A stretch of 64,000 nt of DNA from Eonycteris spelaea (lineage: Eukaryota > Chordata > Mammalia > Chiroptera > Pteropodidae), in assembly GCA_003508835.1 (NCBI GenBank), contig PUFA01000003.1:21585501-21649500 (forward strand). The letters are read 5' to 3'. Shown in pieces: positions 1 through 12,179 of the stretch. The position numbers were made by a program, and so were the translations under genes. The notes beneath the pieces were generated by a model. It had not been told where the DNA came from, made no database searches, and saw nothing but the letters and a program-made list of their open reading frames with translations. Numbering within the stretch: the first letter of the stretch is position 1; each line of letters begins with the position of its first letter.

Positions 1-815
1 AGAACATTTGTGCCATTTCCTCGTGAGCTATAATGGAAGATGGTAGACCAGAGTCAAATGGAGAGTACTTAACCCTTTTAAAAGTCTTTATTTGTTTAAT
101 ATTGTATGACTTTGGGGATATTTGGGGTTTTCTTCTGATACAAAAATTTGAGGACTTCAAATTTGAGAGCATGGGTTTGCTCACAAACCATTGTGATTTG
201 CCCTGTTGGATATATATTACACTGGCAACTCTGGTCTTTTCTCTGCTTCCGACATAAAATTGTCAGGGATATTGAGATGATAAGTTATGTAGTTCAGAAA
301 TCATTAATGTAGTTTGCCAATAATATTCATTTTTCTTCCCTTTTGAGCATAGTAGGGTTGCATTTCTTGGTTGTGATTGTAACTAGTTTCTTCTTCTTTT
401 TTTTTTTCCAAGTAGATTATAAGCCAAATGGTGAATTTACTTCCATGCTAAAGCATTTAATTATATACTGTATATGTGAGAACCTTTAGAGCTTTATTTT
501 CTCTGGCATAATCAACTAACAATGTTCAAGGTTGTTGCTTCTCCATTCGTCTGTTCATGAGAACTACAGAGAACACCTTGGGAAAACTCTGAAAGATAAC
601 AGGTATGAGAAATGTTCCTTTGGAATTAAGCCATTCAGGTTTGAGGGATATTTACCGCTATCCCAAACAGTCAATTGACTATAAAACCTTTTTCTGACCT
701 GGAAAGGACTTGAGATCTTTTACCTCAAACCATAAAGAAAGAGTGCAATTGTCAGAGGCACATAAGAAGTTTAAAATGTAGCACATAAATAAAGATTTAC
801 TCAATAGATAGGAAA
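1..815. other. Unassigned AT-rich sequence
   Basis: I see no gene, RNA or repeat that I recognise here. The stretch is AT-rich with a short T tract near 396-409. A 74-codon open frame at 33-257 has no recognisable motif and reads as chance. Confidence 0.4.
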
Positions 816-819
816 TTGG

Positions 820-915
820 ACCTGGTTTTGCCTTCTGCCACTGATTAGCTGTGTAATTTGTGGCTATTAACTTGAGTATCTAATGGTCCATCAGTTCATA
901 TAAGAAAGGCAGGGT
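820..915 (+). repeat. MIR SINE fragment (weak)
   Basis: The order of a ctgccactgattagctgtgtaa core, a degenerate 'acttgagtatct' block and a tail follows the MIR core (tgccacttactagctgtgtgacc). Only the central part is visible and divergence is high, so this could be a chance match. Confidence 0.4.
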
Positions 916-924
916 AATGGCATG

Positions 925-1300
925 TCTTACCTTTCATTTATCCAGTTTCAAGACAATGAATTTGTTCCCTGTCATCATCATCATCATCAGTTTACCAGTT
1001 ACCTTCAGTTTGAATCCATTGCTGTTCTTACTCTATTAAAGTTCAAATTGTCCCATGTAAAAGTCTCCTTGAAATGGCTCCTGTATACTTTTGGCATCAC
1101 CCTGGCTGTCTGTGATATATTATTACATTCACTGTGTTATGTCAAGACATTCTATGCCCAAGCCAGTAATTGACCATTTTGCCAAGAAGCTTTAGTGTTT
1201 TTTAATGGGAAAAGGGATTTTAAAACAGGAGCCAGGACTTGCTATAGGTGCTAGTTTGGTTACATTTTTCTAAACTTTCCATTGAAGGAAGGAAGGAAAA
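925..1300 (-). repeat. Ancient L1M 3' region, antisense
   Basis: Read on the plus strand, the run 'gaaatggctcctgtatactttt', then the 'accattttgccaagaagc' block and the 'gccaggacttgctataggtg' block follow, in order, a 3' portion typical of old L1M elements on the opposite strand. The element would therefore lie on the minus strand. An 83-codon open frame at 922-1173 falls inside it and has no independent support; its histidine run is only a CAT microsatellite. Confidence 0.5.
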
Positions 1301-1500
1301 AAATAGGAATATATGCCATGTTGAGAGTTCATACTTCTATTTCCAGTTCAAATTTAGAACTAGAAGACTTCTACTTAATTAATATGTAACTGGGAAATCT
1401 CTATGAATCTCTCATGTTTCTGAAAATCTTGAGAGCAAAGTTACTGATCATTTTGGTTCTAGACTATGTGCTAAAGGATATTTGTGGAGCCTTAAAAGAT

Positions 1501-1582
1501 AAGATAATATCTCCCTCTAGGACGAAGGGTGGATTTGTTTACTGCTTAGTGTAATAAAGATAATATCTCCCCAGGACAAAGG
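1501..1582. repeat. Local direct duplication, about 27 bp units 56 bp apart
   Basis: The block at 1501-1528 (aagataatatctcc ... ggacgaagg) recurs at 1557-1582 with a 2-base deletion and one substitution. The copies lie just upstream of the LTR-like unit at 1589. No gene is associated. Confidence 0.7.
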
Positions 1583-1588
1583 CAAGTG

Positions 1589-1960
1589 TGTCAGTTAGGG
1601 TTCTCTAGAGAAACAGAACCAGCAGTATATATCATGTTTTAAGGACTTGGCTCATGTGATTGTGGGGGCTAGCAAGTCCAAAGTCCATATGGCAAGCCAG
1701 CAACAGGCTGGAAACTCAGGTAGAAATTGATGTTGTAATCTTGAGGGATAATTTCTATTCTAGTTTTTACTCCTAAGACCTTCACTAGATTGAATGAGGC
1801 CCACTCTCATTGTCCAGGGTAATCTCTTTTATTTAGGTCAGTTGATGATAGATGTTAACTGTATGTACAAAATACCTTCACAGCAACAGGTAGATTAGTG
1901 TTTGGTTAAATCATTGAATATTATCACCTAGCTAAGTTTGATATGGAAAACTAATCATCA
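1589..1960 (+). repeat. LTR-like ancient interspersed repeat (about 372 bp)
   Basis: The unit opens with tgtcagttagggttctctag and 'agaaacagaacc', runs through 'ggctcatgtgattgtggggg', 'caagtccaaagtcc', 'gattgaatgaggcccactctcat' and 'aaaataccttcacag', and ends 'aactaatcatca'. This is the full order of a very common mammalian interspersed repeat that begins TG and ends CA, as solo LTRs do. I recognise the consensus but cannot assign a family name securely. No clear target-site duplication flanks it. Confidence 0.6.
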
Positions 1961-2579
1961 TAAGCAGATTTGCTTTAGACTATTACAAAAGATCAGTTTC
2001 CTTAAACTCCAGGTTACCCAGCTGTGATGCAAACTTGCTATATGTGCAGCATCAACCTAGCTCCTCTGTGTCACCATGGTGGGGTTTGGAGGGCAAAGAG
2101 AATCATTCAAAACATCAGGTTCATACTTCTTGCTGTGCATGATAAAATAGTGAGTAATAAATTCCTTTGTCTCTGACCCAAGGTATATATTCTGTCAGCA
2201 TCTGTAAAAATCAGTGAGCTCACCTGTGAGCTTTCAAGAAGGGTAAAACATTAGACCCTTCAGTTTTTGACAGTTACATCTGTATCTTTTTTTTTGTTTT
2301 ATCTGAGAATTTGTTCTCAAGAACACAGTGGATAATAGAATTAGAATGTTCTATACTTATTTATTTGCTTTATCCTACCTTATACATACCACAGACTCAG
2401 AATGACAATGCAAGTACCACCTCTAATTATGATTACTAAGGAAGTTCCTTTTATTTTTTTATCTTGTCTCAAGTCTTATTTTTTATGGGTCATACTGTGA
2501 CTACACTGTCAGATCATGTAGTCATTACATTCTCTCTTTCAACCTTCATTCAGTCTTAATTTTAAGTTTTCTATACATG
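1961..2579. other. Unassigned sequence
   Basis: I see no coding or RNA feature and no repeat I can name. T-rich runs occur near 2288-2296 and 2450-2460. Confidence 0.35.
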
Positions 2580-3990
2580 TAATATCACCAGTCCTTATGT
2601 TGGTACTTCCTTAGTAATTTTTGTTGGCTGAAGGTTGTCCTCTGGTAGATTCTTTATGAAGTTCTTCTGGGAGCAGTATAACAATAGTGCATGAATTCTT
2701 GCATGCCAGCAAGAGTTTGTGTCTTTTATAGCCGAAGGTCAGTTTTGTTTGTTATAAAATCCTTGTCTTATGTTTTCTTTCCTTGTATGTCTAAAATAAA
2801 TCACTGAGTAATATTCTGGCATAACTCATCTGTTGAAATAGCTGATGATAATTTGATTTTTCTTTCCCTTTTAAGTCATGTGACTTTTTGCCTATGTTGA
2901 CCAAAAGTTTGATTTTTTTTTTCTTTTCCTTTAAAGTTCAGGAATTTTATTAGCATATGTCTTGGTGATAGTTGATAGCCTTAGGTATGTGCTCTCTTCT
3001 CTCAATATGTTACTTAAGTCTTATTGTTTTCATAAAATGATTCATGAGTAAGGTTTTTGGTATTTGTTAGCTTTTATTTTTGTTTTCTTCAGAAAATGCT
3101 ATTCTTCATATGTTGGATCTTCTTTGCTTATCTTTAATAATTGTCCATTTCTATCAAATTATTGTTTTCACTTTCTTTTTGATTTTGAAATTTTCTTTCT
3201 TTTCACCTCTCTTTCTCTAAGGCATTTTTTTTCTCATGCTCATTCTCTTTTGTTTTCCTTATAGTTTTGGCTTTCTTCTCTCTCTATATATTTTTAATTT
3301 TTGAGTTTACCTCACTTTAAAGTTTTCTAATCTGATTTATGTTATTTGTTATTGTTTTATAATTTTATATGTATTTTAGCTAATTTTGACAGGGTCGTGT
3401 TTCCAGTTTTAACTCACTTCCACCCTTTATTGGAGCGTGTTTTGATGATATTCTTCCGTCATCTGCATTTACTCTGTTCTGTTTTCTCCCTCTTTCATTA
3501 GTTTCGTAGTAACTTTGTATGGATTTTGATCTCAAGCTTTCTGATGCTCAAATTAATGAGTTTTTATTGTCCTGAAACTTTAGAAGTACATTTACATCAG
3601 ATAGCTTTTCTTTACAAAGCTCCGTCTCTTGCTTTTGTTGACATTTAAAAAACGCGGGAATCGTATTCTGAGATTTCTTGGTTCTGTTACCTTCCCCACT
3701 TTTACTTGGACGTTCTCATTCCTTTCTCTGTATTGTCCCAAACCTGCTCAGTCATCATTCCTTTCACAGCAGTTTGTTCTCGTGTAGAACAAGTCAGTTC
3801 CATGCTTCCTCTAGGGCTGGACTGCCCCAGCCCCGTCGGTTCTTTCCACGGGCTTCTCTTCCACTCACCACTGTTAGAGTCCTTAAGTTTATCTGCCCTA
3901 CTTTTGAGTGAAACCCTTTTTTTTTTATCTTTTGGAGTTTTCCTGTTCTCAGGTTCATCACATAACCTGTTGGTTCCTCTGCTTTCTCCC
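2580..3990 (-). repeat. T-rich block, probably antisense ancient L1-related sequence
   Basis: This pyrimidine-rich, T-rich stretch contains successive phrases such as 'gttcttctgggagcag', 'aaagttcaggaattttattagcatatgtcttggtg' (read in two halves) and 'tcttcagaaaatgctattcttcatatg'. These resemble the antisense strand of old L1M or HAL1-like elements. A similar block lies at 61320-61935. The open frames inside it on both strands (77-105 codons) follow from low stop-codon density and are not genes. The family call is tentative. Confidence 0.4.
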
Positions 3991-4339
3991 ACGTGATGCC
4001 AACAACATTGATAGGTCATGCGTGTCAGTCTTTTGTCCCATCACGGGTTCATGTAGACACCTTGTCACCCAGCTTTGTTGAAAATATTGAACATAGATCT
4101 TTTTAGTTTTTCTGTCTAGTTTCTCTGTTTTTATTCAGGGATTCAGAAAGACTAGAGACTTTGGCCATCACAACTGTCATCTTTCTGAAATTTCCCATCT
4201 ATTTGTTTTTCATTAAAAAAAAAGTTTTTTTAACAACTACAATTATGTAAATACCAGAGAGACTAAAGTGAACAGGACACTGCTCCCTATGTTGAGGAAC
4301 TTCAGTGCAGGACCGAGAAAAGGCTTCGAATGCCATGGC

Positions 4340-4965
4340 ATTTTTTTAATTTCAGTTTTTTCAGCTTATTTTTGAAGTATAATATATGTATAGAAAAGCA
4401 CACATTTTTTAAATGGATAGTTCAGTGAATTCTCACAAGTTGAGAATTCAATATGTGCATATAGGAGCAGAATATTGTCAGTACTCCATCAGCTTTCCCC
4501 TTGCCTAGTTCCTTTCATACCCTCTGATGTAGAACAGCGATAACCACTCTCCTGCCTTCCAGTAGTATGGATTAGCTTTGCTTGCTTTTGTTCTTTATAT
4601 GAATGGAATGGTATAGTATGTTCTTTTTCCCTGTATCTTCTTTCACTCAAAATTAGGATCATCATTATTGCTGTGTGTAGTTACAGTTTGTTCTCATATC
4701 TGTGTGAATATACCATGATTTATTTAGCCGTTCTACGATTATAAGCATTTCCATCTCCTAGTTTGGGACTATCATGAACAGTGGTGTTGTGAACAATCTG
4801 CTACGTGACTTTCGATAAATAAAATGTATACATCTTTGTTGCATATATACCCAACTGGAGATGGAATTGCTGAGTCAAAGGTTAAGCACTTTATTCAGCT
4901 TCAGTCGATATTTTCAAACTTTTCTCAAAGAGATTATACTGTCAATTGAACTCCATTCAGCGCTA
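4340..4965 (-). repeat. L1M-type LINE 3' UTR, antisense
   Basis: Plus-strand landmarks follow the reverse complement of old L1 3' UTRs in the right order: 'ttcttttatatgaatggaatggtat', 'tgtatcttctttcactcaaaat', 'tgtgaatataccatgatttattta', 'gtttgggactatcatgaaca', 'atacccaactggagatggaattgctgagtca' and 'tcaaacttttctcaaag'. The element therefore points left. It is heavily diverged and shows no coding part. Confidence 0.75.
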
Positions 4966-7900
4966 GGGATGTGATCTGGATAGGGAATAGCTATGGCCAA
5001 ACCTGTCTCTTAGGAAAATAGTTATGGGAGTGTGTAGGAGTAGGATCAGAAGAGGGAGACCACAGAAATAGAGACTCATTTAACTGTCACAAAAGACAAA
5101 GGTTTAGAATATATTCAGTGTACTTAAGGGGAAAGTCTGGATATCAGTCACTGTGTGCTGGTAGTGTCTGCTAAACCTTGTGAGGGAAAAAAATATATAT
5201 AACGGCTTGTAGAGAAATTTGAGTGGGATGAGGATGGTGAGTTCAGGTGGGCTGTGCCAATGCAAGAAGACCTCAGGGCCAGTTTAGATGCACCTGTGTG
5301 CTCCCTTACCCTCCATGCCTACAAGTCCTTGACCAGATACCATGGGCTGCCTGGAACCATGGAAGTGAACAAAAGACCTTATATATCTATTTAACTTAAC
5401 CAGTAAGGCAGTGATTTAATTAATGCAGATCCCAGTACCATAAAACATCCATTGAGAAGACTCTGTAATTACTGCCTTCCACTTCACACTACTGCATCAT
5501 TTTTATTTTTATGTCACAAAAGTTATTTAAAGGAGCTAATCGAGATTGACAGCACCCGGGCTGCAGCTCTTCCCTCTGAGGCAAACCAATGAACACCCAC
5601 TTCTTTATGCCTCGGCAATGCTGCATCCACCCAGATCCCTGTGCTAAAGCAGGCAAAACCTCTAAATTTTAATAGCTTTGTTGCTGTGCTTTTCCTCACC
5701 CCCCCCTTCCTTATAAATAGGAAGGAAAATGTTCCCCGATGGCCTGAGGAAGGGCATGTGACACCCTCAAATTTTCCACAGTATGAGAAGTCGCAATTTT
5801 GGGCAACACCTTTCTGTGTTCTACAGTTTTCTTCAGTCTTCAAGTACTGATGAAATTTGCATGTGAACAGATTCTTTGCCTCTTATGGGCCCATCTGTTC
5901 CTGATGTTAATTTTTCACCTGGAGCCCTAATTATAATTGACTCCGAGCAGAAATGCCTATGACGCCACTGTCAGGTGATCAGGGGTTCAGGTGGGAAATA
6001 AGGTGCTGGAGCAGATGGACATCATCATTTGAGCAAAGATCTGGATGTTTTGTAAATAGCCACTGCATAGGAATGAGAATGAAAAGAAATATTGAAAATG
6101 GAAGCAAGGAAAATAACTCTTAAAAACACTGCTCTTTTTAAAATTCTTTTCTAACTTACTACATGGAATCAGTAATATAGTCACATGACTTGCAGGTATT
6201 AGAATTACACTTTTGATAAGCCTGGCTTCCCTAGGGTCTAGCCTAATAAAGTAGATACTTACTTAGTTGCAGGTTAACAGGCAATTCTGGATCCCATGAC
6301 ATCAGCATTCCAGGAGTAGCCACTCATAGGAGGAAACCGTCAGACAGTTCATATAGTCCAAATCTCTCTCCACATTATAAGCAGATTCATAATTCTTTCA
6401 GATTCAGCCCATGCTTAACTCATAATTTATGGGACCTTTGTTATAGGAGGCAGGAGAGGGGAGGTGATCTCTTCTTCTCATGGGTCTTGGTGATATGGAG
6501 CTTCAGCCAATCAGCTTTACAGGAAATTACCTGATATATATATATATTCCCCTAATACATATGTGCAAAGAATATACAAAGCTCTTCACCAAAGACATAT
6601 CTACCAAATGTAGAGAAAGTGAAAACGGTATGGAATGAGATACAAAATTACAATCACTACAGGAGAGAGACGATTAAGAATTCTAAGCTAGTCTCCAAAC
6701 CCTAAAATGCCCAAATCCTAGTTAAACTCCTCTCCTGCCCTGCTTTAAACTTGTTTTTCCAACAATACCTTTCTTTTATGACAGTTCCGCTGAATCCATC
6801 AGCTCATAAGCCAGTACTTGGTGGAGTAGGTCACTTTAGTCCAGGAGGAGCTAATATGGTACATTGATTAATTGAAGGGGCCTCATTTCAGTCTAATGAA
6901 GGATCACATTTTAATTTTCTAGAGATAAAGTTTTCAGGTTTTTTTTTTTTTTTAAAGGTAGTTGAGCAGGACTTAACACAGTCAGGCTCACAGAAAATGT
7001 GTACATACAAGCACAATTTACTACATCTTCCTGCCCTCCAGAGATCCAGTGAGGGGGAAAAAATAAAAAAGCATCTCTTGTGAAAAGTTCTTTTTTCTCC
7101 CCATTCCAGGCAGCATTTGGTGCTTACTCTGATGGCAGGGATGGGCAAGCAAATACATCCAAACAGCCGCAAGTCCTCAAGGAAGCTGGGTCTTTTCTTG
7201 ACTATCAGAGGAGAAATAGCCATTTGGTTAATGGATCTCCACAAAGGAAAGCAAATCAGCAGTGACCAAGGGAGCTAATGTTGCCTTCACTGCCCTCAAA
7301 GAATGGCTCTGAGGCCCCCTCTCTCATGGGATCAGCTGGGTGTAGACTTGCCTTTTATTAGGGATGGTCAAGTTCAGAGCAAGGTCACCTGTCATATCAG
7401 GAGTGAACTTCCAAACTTGTCAAAGTTTCTCTCTACTCTCATTTTGAGAAGTTTGAAAAATCCAGGCACATGTTCCCATTCAAATATAACACTAGAGTTT
7501 AAATTTAAAATGTTGTAACATCTAGTTGAATCAGATGGCTTTTTTGTTTTTTTTTAAGGACTACTGGTTTTCACTACACTACTTATGAGGATAATCTCAT
7601 GATCAAAGATAAAATCTTTTGTTATGAAATGCCATTTGTTTGGATAATGGACCCCAGGTCAGGAGGGGTTTATCTTAGGGGTCTCTTCCCAAGACACATC
7701 TGGAAATAACGTGGATCAACATGGGCAGGTTCAGAGGACTGGCGGATATCAGCAAACACAGGCAAGGAGTTTGGAGCATAGAAATATGGAAGGGAAGACC
7801 ATCCTTGGGAAAGAGATAGATTTTTTTCATGGTGGCAATGACATTCCTTCATAAGAGCCCAGATAGCAGAGAAAGTCCTAAGTATACGCATCCACATCCA

Positions 7901-8345
7901 CAGAAAACAAACAGGGGACAGAAAATGAAGTCATGTTAACTAGTTACCTCAAGTTTTTAAAACAAAGCCAGAAGGTTAAAAAATTTACATATTCCAAGTA
8001 CACAGATATATACACTCATGAGATCCATTTTCCACTGCTAGTCTTGGAAGACCAAGATTTTCTTGCTAATAGGTGATTTTATATCACCTAAAATTAAGTC
8101 CACACCAATGACAGGTCATGGTTATAATGTGACCTTCCTCCTGTCTTGCTTTTATGCCTTCTGTAAGGTGTTAGAATAAATAGTTGACATTTCAGACTGA
8201 GAGTCAGGAAGAGAAGGCTAGTCCGATTGATCATAGACTGGCCTGAGACTTTCTTTCCGCCAGGACTGCTTCTCAGAAAATCAGTGCATTGGTTTCACTG
8301 TTTGGATCTGGACTTTAGAAGGAACATCTATGATTTCTTCATATA
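4966..8345. other. Unassigned intergenic or intronic stretch
   Basis: About 3.4 kb without a repeat or gene I can name. It holds a C run at 5700-5706, a short (TA)n near 6535-6548 and a T run near 6940-6953. Open frames of 106 codons (5523-5843, minus) and 118 codons (6888-7244, minus) lack known motifs and are probably chance. No splice-bounded exon stands out. Confidence 0.35.
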
Positions 8346-8353
8346 AATTAGTG

Positions 8354-8572
8354 CAGGGGTTGGCAGAGTACAGTCCTTTGGCCCAGTCAGCTGGCTGTCT
8401 GTATTTGTAAGTAAAGTTTATTGGCACATGGTCACGTCCATTTTTTTTTCTCACTGTTTTCTGTGCCTGCTCTCATGCTACAGTGGCAGAATGGCATAGT
8501 CAGCCCAGAGACTTCATGTCCTGCAAAGCCAAAAATATGTACTATTTACAGAAAAAAGTTGGCCAACCTCGT
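8354..8572. mobile_element. Non-autonomous hAT-type DNA transposon
   Basis: The left end caggggttggcagagtac and right end ttggccaacctcgt form imperfect terminal inverted repeats. Between them run 'gtaagtaaagtttattggcaca', 'gcctgctctcatgctacagtggcagaatggcatag', 'gcaaagccaaaaatatgtactatt' and 'acagaaaaaagttgg', the order of a common mammalian hAT MITE family. A deleted copy of the same family lies in the other orientation at 50474-50660. No exact 8-bp target duplication is visible. It has no coding capacity. Confidence 0.7.
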
Positions 8573-8669
8573 ACATCAATTTCTGTCATCAGAGCCTTGG
8601 TGAACTTTACCGCAAAGTCCCAGTAGGGAACTAAAAGTCTTCAACTGTCTCATCCTTGATTTTTTTTTC

Positions 8670-8870
8670 TGTTGTAGGAAGGTTAGGGTTTTGGGGTCAA
8701 AAGGTTTAAGTTCAAGTCTTAGCTTCATCACTCATTTTCATGATCTGTGATAAGTTTCAAAACTTCTCTCAACTTCTCGGCAAAACGGGTTTGCAAATAC
8801 TCATTTCACAGAATTGTGAGGACTGAAATGCCTGACAAATCTCGGGCACTTTACACAAATTATCTTATCT
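8670..8870 (+). repeat. MIR SINE
   Basis: The order 'ttttggggtcaaaaggtttaagttcaagtcttagcttcatcactc', 'gataagtttcaaaacttctctcaacttctcggcaaaacggg', 'tttcacagaattgtgaggact' and 'gcactttacacaaa' matches the MIR plan: tRNA-related head, core, then the poorly conserved tail. Divergence is high. Confidence 0.6.
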
Positions 8871-9374
8871 TTTTCTCCCATGTTGTCCTTCCTTATCCTG
8901 TCACACCTTCCTCCCTACTCCACTCGGTCTGAAATTTTAGTGGACATTGCGTTTTTGCCGATTGTGCTGTGCAATTCTTTAATGAGGAGGCTGGAACCAA
9001 TTCATTGAAAGGAGACTTACTTTTGTTCTGAGACATCTCGGGGATTTAAGCAGACTGTTGACCTCTCTCAAAAAGGATCGGCCCCAGTCATCAGGGGCTA
9101 GATGCTGCCATGACTTCTATTTTAAAAGAACAAATTAATCTGGTTCTTTTCCATTGGGGAAACATTATGGATAGGGGTTCCTGCCTCTAGCCCTTCTGCT
9201 GGTTGAGAAGGAGAGGTCTCAGCACCATTTTGACAAAGACTTCTAACCGAATATTCTCAGTTTCTTTTTGACAAACATTTGGGTAGAAATCAAGGTGGAG
9301 AGAAACATGTTTCTCTTGGACATCTGCATAAAGATCCCACCCTAATGCATCCGCCTCAGTAATTCTGTATTTTG
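8871..9374. other. Unassigned sequence
   Basis: No recognised repeat or gene. A 73-codon minus-strand open frame at 9187-9408 has no known motif. Confidence 0.35.
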
Positions 9375-9600
9375 TAAATAAGCGAGGCTGTCCTAGAAAC
9401 GGGCCCAAGGCCGTTCGTTTCCTCCTTTCTGGCGGCCTTCACACAGGTGCTGCAGGTGCTTCAGGTTTCTTTTCACAGAGCAGAAGGCAGCGGCCAGAGT
9501 GCCGCTCCACTGGCAGAGCTGGCTTCGTCCTGGTGTAAACCGTCTGGACTCACCAGGCGAGCTACACAGCGTGCTATTCTCGCGGAGTTTTGTCTGTGAG
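9375..9600. other. CpG-enriched patch in AT-rich surroundings
   Basis: About a dozen CpG dinucleotides fall in roughly 225 bases (for example at ggccgttcg, ctggcggcc, agcggcc, caggcgagc and ctcgcgg), while the flanks are CpG-poor. The patch is too small for a classical CpG island. An AATAAA-like run follows at 9652-9666. It could be a weak regulatory element, a decayed retrocopy end or a recently inserted repeat. I cannot tell which from sequence alone. Confidence 0.5.
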
Positions 9601-10639
9601 CATCTCTCACTGGCAGTCTATCCCACTATCAGACATTTGCGTACTGCCATGGAATAAATAAAATTTTAAAATGTAACATGTAACCAGTTCACAATAACTG
9701 AAGGAGACTTAGGTATTTCGTCTTCAAGTTGGTTGTTAGGAATTCAAAATTATTTTTTCCATAAAAATATTGTAAAATATGGGCTGTTTATTAGTTTAGA
9801 CTGCCAGATTTTATTTCTTTAGAGAATGTAGATGAATATTAAAATCTATTTAAAACCTTGTTTTCTCATTCGTCATGCTGTTTTTTTCATAGAACCCATT
9901 TAAATTTTCCAGTTTCACATACCACGGCATGCCTGGAGCATGAGCATCCACCGTACTTCCTCCCCCTGCACTAGGTCGGAGTGGGGAGTAAGGGCCCGCT
10001 GAGGTCTCAGTGGTAGCAGTGACTGAAGTGGGGAAAGGAGAGAAAATGTCCATGGCAACCACAGCTCAGTTGGGAGGGCTCAGTCCCCAAGCCTTGGGTA
10101 TCTTTTGCTTCATGGGAGGAAAAATGAGGATTCTGAATGTCCCCAGTGAGAGCAGGAAGAGTTATGACAACTCCAGCAGTCTCTGTGTTGAGGCAAAGCA
10201 GTAGGAAGGCAAGTTTTTGTGTGAAAGGACGATTCGTGATTGAGCATCATTAGTCCTCTCATGACGTCCAAGTTCTGTGTCTTATTACTTGTTTATCTGC
10301 AGCTGCAAACACAGTGGCAAGCAAATACTAGGCTTTTAATAAAACATGGAATTGGCCTGGGAGATTATCCTTGGAAAGGTAAAAATAAGTCACTTTGGAT
10401 AGGATCTAGCTAAAATGATCCTGCTCTAATTTATATTTCATTCTTTAGAGGGTTGAAATCTTACCGATGTTTGAGAAACTTCACATGCTGCGGTATACAG
10501 AGGGCAGCGGCAGAAATTGTTAATGGACTAGAACTGTGACTGGACATTCAGAACAGAACCTCTGCCACTCAACACCCTAATGGTTCAAAGCCATCGGAGC
10601 AACACGAGAGCAAAGGGCACAGGAGGCCATGTTTTAGAA
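9601..10639. other. Unassigned sequence
   Basis: Mixed unique-looking sequence with no gene or repeat I can name. A short 'ctaggcttttaataaaacatgga' near 10330 could be the tail of an old L2 but is too short to call. Confidence 0.3.
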
Positions 10640-10850
10640 TTAAATGGAACCTGATTTGAATTATAGTTCTGTGAGGCATAGCCAAGTTTCTCTTTTCTCA
10701 AAATCTCCATTTATTCATGTATAAAAATGGGAATGTTTTTATAAGAATTGGCTGCCACATTGGATTGTGGTGAGAATTAAATGAGATACTAGGCACTTTA
10801 GTATGTTAGCTTGCATATTTCTCACTTTTAGGAAATGTTATGAGGAGACA
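10640..10850 (+). repeat. MIR SINE (diverged)
   Basis: The pattern 'gaacctgatttgaattatagttctgtg', 'ctccatttattcatgtataaaaatggg', 'gtggtgagaattaaatgagatact' and 'aggcacttt' follows the MIR layout. The middle 'taaaatgggaat...gtgagaattaaatgagat' part is the most diagnostic. Confidence 0.5.
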
Positions 10851-12074
10851 AAATGAAAGCCTTCTTATAGACCTTGAGACCAGAGGTGCACCTGGGCCAG
10901 GAATTGATCTCGGAGCTCTTCCGCCATATCTGAACTCTCTTGAATGCTGATCACAGCCTTTCAACTAATCAGGGCGAAGGAGGGCAAGGCATGGGGAATG
11001 ATGATCACTTGTTCCCCTGTGGGTCGCGCCTCCCACCATGACATCCACAGCCAACGTGCCCGTGCTCCAGGCTGCTCTATTAATAGTTCCAGCTTCTGTT
11101 TTCCTCCAGGTGCCTGTCCATCAGGGTCTGTTGCAGAATGCCAACCTGCCTCACAGGCACAAAAGCAGTGTGGCAGTGTATTAAAGAATATCCACAGAAC
11201 CCCTGGCTTCCATAGTCTCTACGCTCAGTGGCCTCACTGCTTAGAAGATGTTCCAGAAGTTTCAAAGGTCTCCTTCATTTACGCCTGCCAGTTGTACTTG
11301 CAGCTGTTGCTCTGAACTAACGAGCCCCAAGGCTAAACCTTTGACTAAACAGTGTGTCTTTTGATGGTATTATCTCTTCCTTTAGTGGAGAGAAGTCGAG
11401 GCTGGGCATCTTTGATTTGCAAAGATTACCATTTCGTTCATCCTGGAAGTATGTACACAGTTTACACAGTTTATCTTTTACCCCCTGCCTTCAAGTCTCA
11501 GTCCCCAAGTCAATATGTCATTACCTTACCTGTCACCTATAACTCTAACCTTTTCGTTAGCTGTGTGGTTACACTGTCATGCCCGTGCTTCTGATTTCTC
11601 TTCCACATCTCTGAATTCCCCTTGCATTAATCCGTATCTCACATGTTTTCGTGTCTGTTTTACCTCTGGACCCCCTTCACCCCCACTCTTGGGAAAGAGC
11701 ATAGAAACACGTGTCTGTGACCTGTGGGCAGACCTGATGCTTTCAGGCTTCTGGCTTTCCTCGAGTACTTCACGTCCACACAGCACAATACCGTGTTGGC
11801 GCTGCGTGGAGTTTTAGTGTTCCTAGGAGTGTTCTCTCCTATCTCTCTTAAATCATCTGTGTACTTGCGAATTCCTCATCCTTTTTTTTTCTGCCCTAAC
11901 ATTTATTAGAAGAATTGGACAAAAAGCAGCTCATTAACAAACATTAACAGATCATATTTTGGTTGCTGGGAGTCAGTTGGACAGAGAGGGAACCCGAGTA
12001 GAAATAAAAGAGACGCAGTAAACGGGGAGCAGACTAGAAGAAGCTAGAGAAAAAAAAAATGTCAAAAGCAAACA
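10851..12074. other. Unassigned sequence with several overlapping short open frames
   Basis: Open frames of 123 codons (10944-11315, plus) and 100 codons (11515-11817, plus) occur here, but neither shows a recognisable domain, and frames overlap freely on both strands, as expected by chance in a GC-richer patch. I see no repeat family that I can name. Confidence 0.35.
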
Positions 12075-12077
12075 CGG

Positions 12078-12165
12078 ATACTGTTATGTGCCAGGGACTG
12101 TTCTAAGCTCCTTATGCACATAAACACAGTTTACTCTTATGCTAAACATTTCAGTTACGTAGGTA
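12078..12165 (-). repeat. Short L2/MIR-like 3' end fragment, antisense
   Basis: The sequence 'ttatgtgccagggactgttctaagctcctta' is the reverse complement of the shared L2/MIR 3' end (gcctggcacatagt). It is short and directly abuts the MIR at 12180. Confidence 0.4.
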
Positions 12166-12179
12166 CATAAATGAGAATA

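Noticed and set aside
922..1173. Open frame with a histidine run
   Set aside because: The histidines come from a CAT microsatellite, and the rest lies in antisense L1M sequence.
3678..4019. Overlapping 77-105 codon open frames on both strands
   Set aside because: They sit in T-rich, probably L1-derived sequence and show no protein family resemblance.
9652..9666. AATAAA run as a gene polyadenylation site
   Set aside because: No upstream coding exon is recognisable, and this hexamer is common by chance in AT-rich DNA.
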